Source: Cytidiella melzeri
Lineage: Eukaryota > Basidiomycota > Agaricomycetes > Polyporales > Irpicaceae
Assembly: GCA_022592445.1 (NCBI GenBank)
Contig: JABYQR010000671.1
Coordinates: forward strand, 1-12,752
DNA: 12,752 nt
Direction: 5' to 3'
Shown: positions 1 through 8,080 of the stretch, piece by piece
Layout: each line of letters opens with the position of its first letter
How positions within the stretch are numbered: position 1 is the stretch's first letter
The notes under the pieces: model-generated
Seen by the model: only the letters and a program-made list of their open reading frames with translations
Told to the model about the DNA's origin: nothing
Database searches by the model: none
Translations under genes and position numbers: made by a program

Positions 1-560
1 CATAGACTCCTATTGTTCTTTTGCTATTGTTCATTTTATGGTAGAGTGTTCTCACAGGTGTGGGAATGGAATACAATAGTTGGTCTCCTTTTAGATAGAT
101 TCTCTCACGAGTAGAGTTCTTGGCAAGGTCTAGACAATAGCTATTGTTCTCCTTTAGGTAGTTCTTTTGTTCTTTGTTCACACGGCTTCTTGCAAAGCCT
201 GCCCTCAACATGGTCTGTGCGCAGGTCCCTGAAGTCTATATAAGCAGCTGCATGTACGCTCTTAGCCCCCCATCTCAACCTCTTGGTCTTTACTGGGCTA
301 GCTACCTGAATAAGGTCTATAGTTGGTGAGAGCATTGTGCTATACGCCTGCCACCACCTCGTTGTAAACGTCCACATTGTGTCCCTAGTTGCTGCGTTGA
401 GCTCTGTCTCCGTGACAGCTTACTGACTATGGTTTCTGTATCAAACCTCTTTGTAGCACAAAAGAACACACATGTCCAGATGTGTCTACATATTTTTGTG
501 TATGTACCTTGTTTAAGGTAATATTGAATTGTACTAGGTAATGGCAGATAACCATGGTAG
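1..560. other. Gene-free AT-rich stretch with promoter/LTR-like features
   Basis: No convincing coding region is visible on either strand; the open frames here are short and unrelated to anything I recognise. The motif CTATTGTTCT recurs around 10-35 and 137-160. A good TATA box (TATATAAG, 237-244) is followed by a C-rich stretch, which is how the U3/R part of a fungal LTR or a promoter often looks. The window edge cuts the left side, and I could not find matching terminal repeats or a target-site duplication, so an LTR origin is only a guess. Confidence 0.3.
237..244 (+). promoter_or_regulatory. TATA box of a putative LTR or orphan promoter
   Basis: TATATAAG matches the eukaryotic TATA consensus. 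No gene starts in the following few hundred bases, so if it is functional it probably belonged to a retroelement. Confidence 0.3.
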
Positions 561-589
561 AGTGGGGGTCAGAGCCTAGAGATGACAGA

Positions 590-795
590 CAGAAGACGGC
601 AGGAGATGTATTTAACAAAGTGTTATACAAATTTTGTTACATGATAAGCAATTTTGTTATCAGTAAGTACAGGAAGAGCAAGAATCAAGCCCTGATTCTT
701 GCTCTCCCTGTACTTACCCTTAACAAATATAACTTACCAGATAACAAATATATTTGTATACTCTTATGTTCACCCCACTGTCCTCCGGCCCATTT
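590..795. repeat. Fold-back (long imperfect palindrome) element
   Basis: The core is a 25-nt inverted repeat, 663-687 against 693-717, with one mismatch and a 5-nt loop (688-692). The symmetry continues outward with interruptions: the left flank with TTGTTA, TAAG and ATACAAA pairs with the right flank down to about 770, and more weakly to the ends given. This makes a single long hairpin of roughly 200 nt. It resembles a fold-back transposon or MITE. As RNA it could form a small-RNA precursor. No flanking target-site duplication was identified. Confidence 0.6.
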
Positions 796-1127
796 CTGAT
801 TTGGTCCATCTGCCAGCCAGATATGTACCTAAATGAACATAAAGTACATGAAAGCTACATAGGTACATTCTAATAGGCAATCTTCTACTTACCAAGGAAT
901 CTTCTCGCAGAAGCTGTTGATGGTAAGTTAACTTGCATCCTAGATGGACTACAAGTACGCTGCTGATCCTTGCAGTGACAAATCAGCCATAACCACATTG
1001 GTGTTAGTGGGGCTGTTCAGAGTGTGCCACAATCAACAGGCTGATTAACTGATATAATGGCAAAGAAAACCAAGCATTGATCAGACCTAGAATCACAAAA
1101 AAGCAGCCCACTTTGAACTCCCCTATT
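796..1127. other. Gene-free stretch
   Basis: No supported gene. It contains a small inverted repeat (TGTACCTA 824-831 and TAGGTACA 860-867, spacer 28 nt). From about 1040 it grades into sequence resembling the satellite units further right. Confidence 0.4.
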
Positions 1128-1285
1128 GCTTGCTCTCTGAGCAAGGAATACAAACAGAAGACATTCCACAAACATTATTGGCTCTGAGCAAGAATTACCA
1201 GTAGTTTGGAAGCTGACAAAACATTCTCAACCCCTACCATTTTGGACAATGTAAATTTATGGTTGCATCAGCAGCAAGTACTGCA
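1128..1285 (+). repeat. Isolated degenerate satellite unit (5' fragment)
   Basis: This segment aligns almost base for base with 2215-2370. Both contain the sequence of elements GCTTGCTCT, AAGGAATACAA, GAGCAAGAATTAC, TTTGGAAGCT and GGACAATGTAAATTT, followed by GCATCAGCAGCAAGTACTGC or its diverged form. The unit is cut off abruptly at 1285, where the unrelated LTR-like segment begins. Confidence 0.65.
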
Positions 1286-1762
1286 TGTCAAGAACACAAC
1301 CAAACTCTATGAAGACCAAGGAAGTGACGATGAGGAGGGAGGAACGACGAGCAAACTCGTGTGGACGATAACGGCAAGGGGAATGATGATGAGGAAAGGG
1401 GGAGAGACGACAATGAGGGAGCAGCTGATAATGAGCTAAAGACCAGGATATATTAGTACAGTGATGAGACTAGTACAAGGTGAACGTCACCTAAAGACCA
1501 GGAGGTAGAATCTGAGGTCTTTAGGGAGCTACAGGGTAAATTTATATAGATCTCAGACAAGGACCCCTGGTACTGGGTCTGTACTCCTAACGCTGCCGTG
1601 GAAACATATGGCGTGCTATGGTGCAATGTTCTACAATGTTCTAGCACCTTCTATGATCATGTGACCAGTATGTCACATGTACTTTATCACATGCAGGAGC
1701 CATGTGCCATCAATAAGATAAGATAAGAAAAATAAAAGGAAAAGAAAAAAAAGTGTGTTACA
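1286..1762 (+). mobile_element. Degenerate solo-LTR-like element
   Basis: It begins TGTCAAGAACAC immediately where the satellite unit is interrupted and ends GTGTGTTACA, giving TG..CA ends with a short inverted terminal match. Inside is a TATA box (ATTTATATAG, 1541-1550) followed by a GGACCCC-GGTACT ... ACTCCTAA stretch. The solo LTR at 4819-5436 has the same order of motifs, so the two appear related. An A-rich tract precedes the 3' end. Unlike the other copy, no 5-bp target duplication is seen (CTGCA on the left, ATTCC on the right), so one edge may be displaced or rearranged. Confidence 0.45.
1658..1679. repeat. Perfect 8-bp inverted repeat
   Basis: CATGTGAC and GTCACATG are separated by 6 nt inside the LTR-like element. 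The motif could be a dimeric transcription-factor site in the LTR or chance. Confidence 0.4.
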
Positions 1763-1773
1763 ATTCCTGAAGA

Positions 1774-2123
1774 ATGAAGAAGAATTGTTCCAGTGTGCTC
1801 CAGCACATTGATGCCTTTTCAGATGTGACCTTTTTGTCCCCCAAAGTGTGGGAATTTGATGGCAGAATACAGACAGTAACAGTGTCAATAACAAAACAAC
1901 GAATACAGCTGATGGCATCACATTGGCCTTGTTATCAGCCCTTTATAACTTTGTATCAGATCAATTTTGCAATCAAAATGCAGTTTTTGATTTTTACAGA
2001 CTGCATATGGGTACAAATCTGTACAATATTGCACCATTGGATAGCCCTATCTTGTGGCAACATCCTGGTACAAACACCCTGTCAATTGAAGTGGAATTGA
2101 GCAAGTTATGGCCAGTCTACTGA
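1774..2123 (+). pseudogene. Coding-like fragment, possibly a gene remnant
   Basis: Two overlapping plus-strand frames together give coding-like sequence. The first covers 1774 to about 1890 and includes the residues FSDVTFLSPKVWEFDG. The second covers about 1860-2123 and includes NTADGITLALLSALYNFVSD and NLYNIAPLDSPILWQ. The composition is ordinary and protein-like rather than repeat-like, and the switch between frames near 1870-1900 would need one frameshift. I recognise no family. It lies between the LTR-like element and the satellite and could be a fragment of a captured or decayed gene. Chance remains possible. Confidence 0.22.
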
Positions 2124-2214
2124 AAAAAGTCATTCAGTCTCAGATTCAAACTTCACTCCTGCTGGCAAATGATGTCAGATTCTGATCAGGTACATGTGCA
2201 GCAATCTACAGACA

Positions 2215-2425
2215 TTGCTTGCTCTTTGAACAAGGAATACAATTAGAAGACATGCCACACATAGTAGTGCCTCTGAGCAAGAATTACTAGTACTTTGGAA
2301 GCTAACTACAAATTCACAACCCCTACATTCTTGGACAATGTAAATTTTTGGCTGCATTAGAAGTGAGTACTGTATCTGATTGTTCCACAAAGTTTCACAA
2401 CTGTTAGTTGCTCTCTAAGCAGGAG
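2215..2425 (+). repeat. Degenerate long satellite unit
   Basis: This is the first unit of the main array. It carries the left segment shared with 1128-1285, then runs into the GATTGTTCCACAAAGTTTC segment found in nearly every later unit. Confidence 0.6.
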
Positions 2426-3761
2426 TTACAATCAGAACACAGCCTGTGGCAGTTCCAATGGGTGTGAGGCAGTTCAGACATCAACAGGACATGGTTGCAT
2501 CAGCAGCAGGCACTGCATGGGATTGTTCCACAAAGTTTCACAACCATTAATTGCTCTCTCAGGAGGGGTTACAATCAGAACATAGCCTGTGGTGGTTCTG
2601 ATGGGGCTGAGGCAGTTCAAACATGAACAGGACGTGGTTGCATCAGCATAGAGCACTGCTTTTGATTCTTCTCAGTTAAACAACCACCAGTTACTCTATA
2701 AGCAGGAGTTACAGTCAGAACACAGCCTGTGGCAGTTCTAGTGGGGCTGATACAGTTGAGACATCAACAGGACGTGGTTGCATCAGCATAGAGCACTGCC
2801 TTTGATTCTTCCATACAGTTTCACAACCACCAGTTTCTCCACAAGTAGGAGATACATTCAGAACACAGCCTTTGACAGCTCTGATGGGGGTGAGGTAGGG
2901 CAGATATCAGCCAGATGTGGTTTTATCAGCAGCCAGCGCTGCATTCAATCAGTCCACTAAGTTTCACAACCACTACTTTCTAAGGAAGAGTTACAACTGT
3001 GGCAGTTCCAATGGGGGTGAGGCAGTTCAGACATCAACAGTGCATGGTTGCGTTGGCAGCAAGCACTGCATTCAATTGGTCACAAGGTTTCACAAACACT
3101 TCTCCCCAAGCAGGAGTTACAATCAGAACACAGTCTGTGGCAGTTCCAATAGGGGTGATGCAGCTCAGACCCTGGTTGCATCAGCAGCAAGCACTGCATC
3201 GGATTGTTCCACAAAGTTTCACAACCATTAGTTGCTCTCTCAGGAGGGGTTACAATCAGAAAATAGCCTGTGTTGGTTCTGATAGGGCTGAGGCAGTTCA
3301 AACATGAACAGGACATGGTGATGCAGCTCAGACCCTGGTTGCCTCAGCAGTGACCACTGCATCAGATTGTTCCACAAAGTTTCACAACCATCAGTTGCTC
3401 TCTCAGGAATGGTTACAATCAGAACATAGCCTGTGTTGGTTCTGATAGGGCTGAGGCAGTTCAAACGTAAACAGGACGTGCTTGCATCAGCATAGAGCAC
3501 TGCTTTTGATTCTTCCATACAGTTTCACAACCACCAGTTACTCTATAAGCAGGAGTTACAATTACAACACAGCCTGTGGCAGTTCCAGTGGGCTGATGCA
3601 GTTCAGACATCAACAGGACATGGTTGCATCACCATAGAGCACTGCCTTTGATTCTTCCACACAGTTTAACAACCACTAGTTGCTCTATAAGCAGGAGTCA
3701 CAATCAGAACCCAGCCTGTGGCAGCTCCGATAAGAGTGAGGCAGTGCAGACATCAACAGGA
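2426..3761 (+). repeat. Tandem satellite array, ~142-bp units
   Basis: The anchor TTACAATCAGAACACAGCCT or a diverged form recurs at about 2426, 2569, 2709, 2852, 2991, 3117, 3250, 3413, 3556 and 3698, so most units are 139-143 bp. Each unit then reads: CTGTGGCAGTTCCAATGGGG, GAGGCAGTTCAGACATCAAC, GCATCAGCAGCAAGCACTGC, GATTGTTCCACAAAGTTTC, and CAACCACTAGTTGCTCTC. The units near 2991 and 3117 are shortened by deletion. The unit at 3250 is lengthened by a partial duplication (GATGCAGCTCAGACC at about 3162 and 3319). Open frames in the array on both strands are short and not conserved from unit to unit, so it does not look protein-coding. Confidence 0.85.
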
Positions 3762-4555
3762 CACATGTAACATGTTCCAGCAATTGCTCCAATGAGACAC
3801 CCTCAAGCCCTTCATTCTTGAAGCAAGTAATTTTCTGGGATCAGCAGTGAACACTGCACAATATTAATGACAAGATAGATGGAGCTCCTTGCTACCATTG
3901 GTGACTACCTTCATCAATGTATGGCTCCTGTTTCCGCAACCAAATTTATCAATTGTAGTACAGTCACTTTATCCCAGATCAAGTTGCCTATCAAAGGTGT
4001 CACCAATAGCAAATGCCTGTAATACAGCCAATATTGATGACCAGATGGCTTGGTAAATTCCTTAGCAAGCACAGAATTGTTTACTGAGGTTCTTTGTGAC
4101 AACAAAGTCACAGGTGCAATTAACTATTTCATGCTATATGATTTATTCAATGTGCTATCAACAACAAAATCACTTGTAGCTCTGCTCCTGCAGTTTACCA
4201 AATTGTATCTAGACTATTGAACATAGTTCAACACCATTAAGAAGAAGACACATGTCAAACAATCTTCATCTCCATGCTCTACTCCACAAACTTGTTTCAA
4301 TTCTGTACTCACACCCATTGTTGCACTTCAAACGATACAGCATAGTCCCTCTTTTTTCATGAATTATTGTGTGCTCCAGTGAAGACAAACCGCCAACTTA
4401 CTATACATTACTCATGGAAAAGCTATTCCCAACAAAATTACTTGTTCAGGCTTCTACCAGCACCAAGTTTACTTACAAATCTTGCTTAAATAGTAGAATT
4501 TCATTCAATCCTCAGGAATTGTACTTGCCGCTTGCCGGCCTTGCTAACGCTAGTA
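3762..4555 (+). repeat. Interspersed 0.8 kb block, copy A
   Basis: It starts at ACACATGTAACATGTTC and ends at GGCCTTGCTAACGCTAGTA. It is collinear with 5743-6606 over its whole length, with frequent substitutions and a few indels. Recognisable shared landmarks are CACCCTCAAGCCCTTCAT, CAGTCACTTTATCCCAGATC, TTCAACACCATTAAGAAGAA, CTACTCCACAAACTTGTTT and GTGTGCTCCAGTGAAGACAA. No conserved reading frame is obvious in this copy. It separates two stretches of satellite and so forms part of a higher-order repeat. Confidence 0.8.
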
Positions 4556-4818
4556 TGTTTGTGACACTGCATCTGAGATTGTTCCACAAAGCTTTGAAGC
4601 CACTAGTTGCTTTCTGAGCAGGAGTTACAATCAGAACACAGCCTATAGCAGTTTCAATGGGGACAAGGCTGTTCAGACATCAACGGAATGTGGTTGCATC
4701 AGCAGCAAGCACTGCATCTGAGATTGTACTACAAAGTTTCACAGCCACTAGTTGCCTTCTAAACAAGAGTTACAATCAGAACAAAGCCTGTGGCAGTTTC
4801 AATGGGGACAAGGCTGTT
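4556..4818 (+). repeat. Satellite array, second stretch, left part
   Basis: Anchors at 4625 and 4770 give a 145-bp unit. The second unit is interrupted at 4818 by the solo LTR and resumes at 5437. Confidence 0.8.
4814..4818. repeat. Target-site duplication, left copy (CTGTT)
   Basis: CTGTT directly precedes the LTR and is repeated at 5437-5441. The uninterrupted neighbour unit has a single GGCTGTTCAGACATC (about 4662-4679), which is exactly the empty site. Confidence 0.88.
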
Positions 4819-4980
4819 TGTAACAGTTAAGGTTACTACTCACCAGATAAGTGTTAAACTTGAGGGGGAGATAATGAGATAGAGAGTAGGAGTTGTGGTG
4901 AGGGAAGTACTGGAGAGTACAGAGTAGTCCTTTATCAACAGAGTGGATAAGACTGAGGGGATATGCCCTCAGGAGTGCCT

Positions 4981-4990
4981 CTATATATAC
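4981..4990 (+). promoter_or_regulatory. TATA box of the solo LTR
   Basis: CTATATATAC lies 163 bp into the LTR, the usual place for the U3 promoter. It also indicates that the element is oriented left to right. Confidence 0.5.
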
Positions 4991-5290
4991 ATGAAGGGGA
5001 GGACCCCAGGTACTACCCTAAGACTCCTAATACCTACATGAGTAAGCGAAGTAATCTACCTTACTAAGCATGCCCTATGCCCTAGTGGTGCCACTTCAAT
5101 AATCAACCAATAGCAATTGTCCCCATGACCTGACCCCATGACCCAGTCCCAAGGCTAGACTTATTCTACTTGTTCTAAGCCAACTATGACATCATAGTTC
5201 CAGCATGTTCCACGAGGTTCCAGAGAGTTCTATCATGTGATACACATATAAGGAAAGGAGCGCATCAGCGCATCAATTGATAGGCACTGA

Positions 5291-5371
5291 GAATAAGTGC
5301 CGGAATAAGCGCCTGATAAGCGCCTAAATAGATGCCGGATAAGCGCTGGATAAGTGCCTGATAAGCGCTTA
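5291..5371 (+). repeat. Short tandem repeat array inside the LTR (GATAAGCGCCT-type, ~11 bp)
   Basis: About seven imperfect copies of GATAAGCGCCT / GATAAGTGCCG / GATAAGCGCTT follow one another at 11-12 bp spacing. A further short repeat, GCGCATCA twice, lies just upstream (about 5260-5275). Confidence 0.75.
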
Positions 5372-5436
5372 AATATTCCCAATAATACCGTTGCCTGGTA
5401 AGGCAAGTCTTGTAGAAACATTGAAAATCTGTGACA

Positions 5437-5441
5437 CTGTT
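5437..5441. repeat. Target-site duplication, right copy (CTGTT)
   Basis: Identical to 4814-4818 and followed directly by the continuation of the interrupted satellite unit (CAGACATCAACGGGATGTGG). Confidence 0.88.
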
Positions 5442-5742
5442 CAGACATCAACGGGATGTGGTTGCATCAGCAGCAAGCACTGCATCTGAGATTGTTCAAC
5501 AAAGTTTCACAGCCACTAGTTGCCTTCTAAACAAGAGTTACAATCAGAACACAGCCTGTGGCAGTTCCAATGGGGGTGAGGCAGTTCAGACATCAACAGA
5601 ACATGTTTGCATCAGCAGTGAGCACTGCATCTGACTCTTCCACAAAGTTTCACAACCACTAGTTTCTCATTAAGCAGAAGTTACAATCAGAACACAGCCT
5701 GTGGCAGTTTCAGTGGGGATGAGGCAGTTCAGACATCAGCCG
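5442..5742 (+). repeat. Satellite array, second stretch, right part
   Basis: Anchors at 5538 and 5681 give a 143-bp spacing. The array leads into the second interspersed block, as the first array led into copy A. Confidence 0.8.
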
Positions 5743-6606
5743 GACACATGTAACATGTTCTGGGAGTTTATCTCATGAGACACCCTCAAGCCCTTCATTT
5801 TTGAAGCAAGTAATTTTGTGGCATCAGCAGTGAGTTTTGAGGAGCATCTCAAGTGATTGTTGCATCAGCAGTGAACACTGCACAAGTTTAATGATAAGAT
5901 ATATGAAGCCCCTTGCTACCATTGGTAACTATCTTTATCAATGTATGGCTGCTTTTCCGGCAACCAAACTTATTGTAGTACAGTCACTTTATCCCAGATC
6001 AAGTTGCTTCTCAAAGGTGTCACCATTAGCAAATGCCTTTACTACAGTCAATATTCATGACCAGATTACTTGTCAAGTCTTACCAGGAGTAAAGTTGTTT
6101 ACTAAGGTTCTTTTTGGTAACAAAGTCACTGGTTCAAGTAACTATTTTGGGCTATATGACTTATTCAATTTGCTATCAGTAACATAATCACTTGTAGCCT
6201 TGCTCCTGCAGTTTACCCAAATTGTATCTGGATTATTTGATGTAGTTCAACACCATTAAGAAGAAGACATGCGTAAAACAACCTTTATCTCTACAGTCTA
6301 CTCCACAAACTTGTTTGAATTCTGTACTCACACCTGTTGTTGCACTTTAAGCCATACAGCACAGTCCCTCTTCTGTCCTGAATGATTGTGTGCTCCAGTG
6401 AAGACAAATCACCATTTTAGTGTGCTCCAGTGAAGACAAATCACCAATTCACATACATTACTCATCAAAGAAGCTATTCACAACAAGATGACATAGTCAA
6501 GCTGCTACCAGTAGCAAGTTTACTGACAGATCTGGCTCAAAAGATCATAATTTGTTCAATTTTCAGGAATTGTAACTGCCACTTGTGGGCCTTGCTAACA
6601 CTAGTA
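5743..6606 (+). repeat. Interspersed 0.9 kb block, copy B
   Basis: It is collinear with 3762-4555 but about 70 bp longer. One addition is a local duplication around the TGCATCAGCAGTGA motif (about 5821-5875). The other is a second copy of a 26-bp sequence (6389-6414 and 6421-6446). A 116-codon open frame (5837-6187) runs through part of the block; copy A is interrupted in the same stretch. I recognise no protein family in it, so it is treated as repeat. Confidence 0.8.
6389..6446 (+). repeat. 26-bp tandem duplication
   Basis: TGTGCTCCAGTGAAGACAAA plus TCACCA occurs twice, at 6389-6414 and 6421-6446, separated by TTTTAG. Copy A of the block has it once, near 4370. Confidence 0.9.
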
Positions 6607-7500
6607 CTTGCTGAAACATGGGCAAGATGGTGTCACATCCTGTTTGGGTACCAAAATCCATTGTAGACATGTATCCCAATCTACCAACTTTGTAAAGCAA
6701 TCTACAAAGATTATTTACTCTCTGGGCAATAATTACTGGTATTTTAGGAGCCCATCATGACAAGACATTCACACCCCCTATATTCTCAAAGCATATAAGT
6801 TTCTTGTTGCATCAGCAGTGAGCACTGAAACTGATTGTTTCCACAGACATCACTCAATTCATGAGCAGGAATTGCCATCAAAACAAAGCCTGTGGCAGTT
6901 CTGATGAGGATGAGGCAGTTCAGACATTAACAGGACAGATGTAACTTTCTGGAAGTTGATTGTAACAAGACATTCCCAACTCCTATATTTGGGGGTGCAT
7001 GAATTTCTTGTTGCATCAGCAGTGGGCAATGCAACTGATTGTTCAGCAAGGTTCCACAAACATTAGTTGATTTCTGAGCAAGAGTCACCATCAGAACACA
7101 GCCTGTGGCAGTTCCAATGAGGATGAGGCAGTTCACACATCAACAGGATGCATGTAAATTGTTTTGGAAAGTTGATCCAAACAAGACATTTCTAGCTCCT
7201 ATATCCTTGGAGCATGTAGTTTTTTGTTGCATCAGCAGTGAGCACTGCAACTAAGGTTTCCACAAGGTTTCACAAACATTACTTGATTTCTGAGCAAGAG
7301 TTACAACCGGACCAGAACACAGCCTGTGACAGTCCCAATGACGATGAGGCAGTTCAGACATCAAGGGGACATATGTAACAAGTTTCAGGAGTGATTCTAA
7401 CAAGACATTTCCAACCCCTATATTTTTGAAGCATGTAAATTAATCTGGGCATTGGCTAATGAGTACTGTAACTGATTATTGCATCAACAGTAAAAACCAC
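6607..7500 (+). repeat. Satellite array, long ~215-bp units
   Basis: Units repeat with anchors at about 6871, 7085 and 7301, so the period is about 215 bp. Each carries the 142-bp unit plus about 72 bp: a CATGTAAC stretch, GTTGAT, AACAAGACATTTCCAACTCC, CTATATTTTTGAAGCATGTA. The first and last units are degenerate. This long unit looks like the fuller form from which the short units differ by a deletion, or the reverse. Confidence 0.75.
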
Positions 7501-7883
7501 ACAGGATGTATGCCACATTATCTAAAGCTCCATGTCACCATTCTCACTGAGAAGGCTGAATAAATTATGGTGTATTTACACTGGATGCACACACACAAGT
7601 GTATGTACTTTACAACAAGTTTGGATAAGTTTTCTTAGCAATAGGCTGAGCACCAATGTTTCAGTAATCAAGACAATTCAAAACAATCTTCCAACCCCTG
7701 TATTCTTGATTGTTGCACAGCACTGCATACATGTCATAAGATATATAATGTCCCTACCATCCTTGTACCTTAGCACACCTCCATTCCTCAGGACTGCCAT
7801 TGCTTCAGTGCTAGCCACTGTACTTAGAGAGTTCTTACAGTTACCCACGTTATTGTCTCAATTCTTTCATTTCATCCTTTGCC
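7501..7883. other. Gene-free transition from satellite to the secreted-protein gene
   Basis: Decayed traces of the satellite persist (CCAACCCCTGTATTCTTGAT, then CACAGCACTGCATACATG at about 7690-7737). An open frame runs from 7532 into the downstream gene, but its first 183 codons have repeat-derived or low-complexity composition, and I do not consider them coding. Confidence 0.45.
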
Positions 7884-8013
7884 ATTGGCCCCCCCCCTCC
7901 CCCCAAATCCCTCCAGAATTCCCATTGCAGCTTGCTTCATTGCTGGTCAGTGAGTACAATTTTGTCCATGTTGCAATTGGCTTGAGTCACCATACTAAGA
8001 GAATTTTTATAGC
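7884..8013 (+). promoter_or_regulatory. Putative promoter of the secreted-protein gene
   Basis: An inverted CCAAT box (ATTGG, 7884-7888) is followed by a C tract with one T break (about 7889-7904). A TATA-like TTTTTATAGC lies at 8004-8013, about 70 bp before the chosen ATG. This spacing suits a fungal RNA polymerase II promoter and supports the start at 8081. Confidence 0.35.
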
Positions 8014-8080
8014 TAAGCATCTTACTTTCTTAATTTGGACCCTTTCAAAACATCCATCACAATCTTATACTGCCAGCATC

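Larger units (their letters stand above)
4819..5436 (+). mobile_element. Solo LTR of a retrotransposon (618 bp)
   Basis: The element starts TGTAACAG and ends CTGTGACA: TG..CA ends within an 8-bp terminal inverted repeat that has one mismatch. It is flanked by identical 5-bp duplications CTGTT. Removing the element and one duplication restores a normal satellite unit: the anchor spacing 4770 to 5538 less 623 equals 145 bp. It has a TATA box (4981-4990) and an internal 11-bp repeat array near its 3' end. No gag, protease, reverse transcriptase or integrase sequence is present, so this is a recombination relic. A 5-bp duplication fits Gypsy or Copia elements; the superfamily cannot be told from the LTR alone. 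Confidence 0.9.

Noticed and set aside
1206..1439. Plus-strand 77-codon frame
   Set aside because: It runs across the junction between a satellite unit and the LTR-like element, so it is a chimera of two repeats.
2474..3518. Repeated minus-strand open frames in the satellite that look like a repeated protein (CLNCLSPIR.. type)
   Set aside because: They arise because some units differ in length by about a multiple of three. Frames are not kept along the array and starts and stops vary from unit to unit.
2426..3761. CRISPR-like direct repeats
   Set aside because: The repeats are 140 bp or more, imperfect and without unique spacers. The DNA is eukaryotic, with introns in the neighbouring genes.
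5015..5030. Telomere-like CCCTAA
   Set aside because: Single CCCTAA/TTAGGG hexamers occur (near 5018 and 1522) but there is no array, so the window does not include a telomere.
4819..5436. Full-length LTR retrotransposon
   Set aside because: There is only one LTR and no internal coding sequence. Both target-site duplications abut the single LTR, which is the mark of a solo LTR.
7532..8080. In-frame N-terminal extension that would give a 342-aa protein
   Set aside because: The extension is derived from satellite-like and low-complexity DNA and includes a C tract. It would also bury a perfect signal peptide at residue 184, and TATA- and CCAAT-like elements lie inside it.
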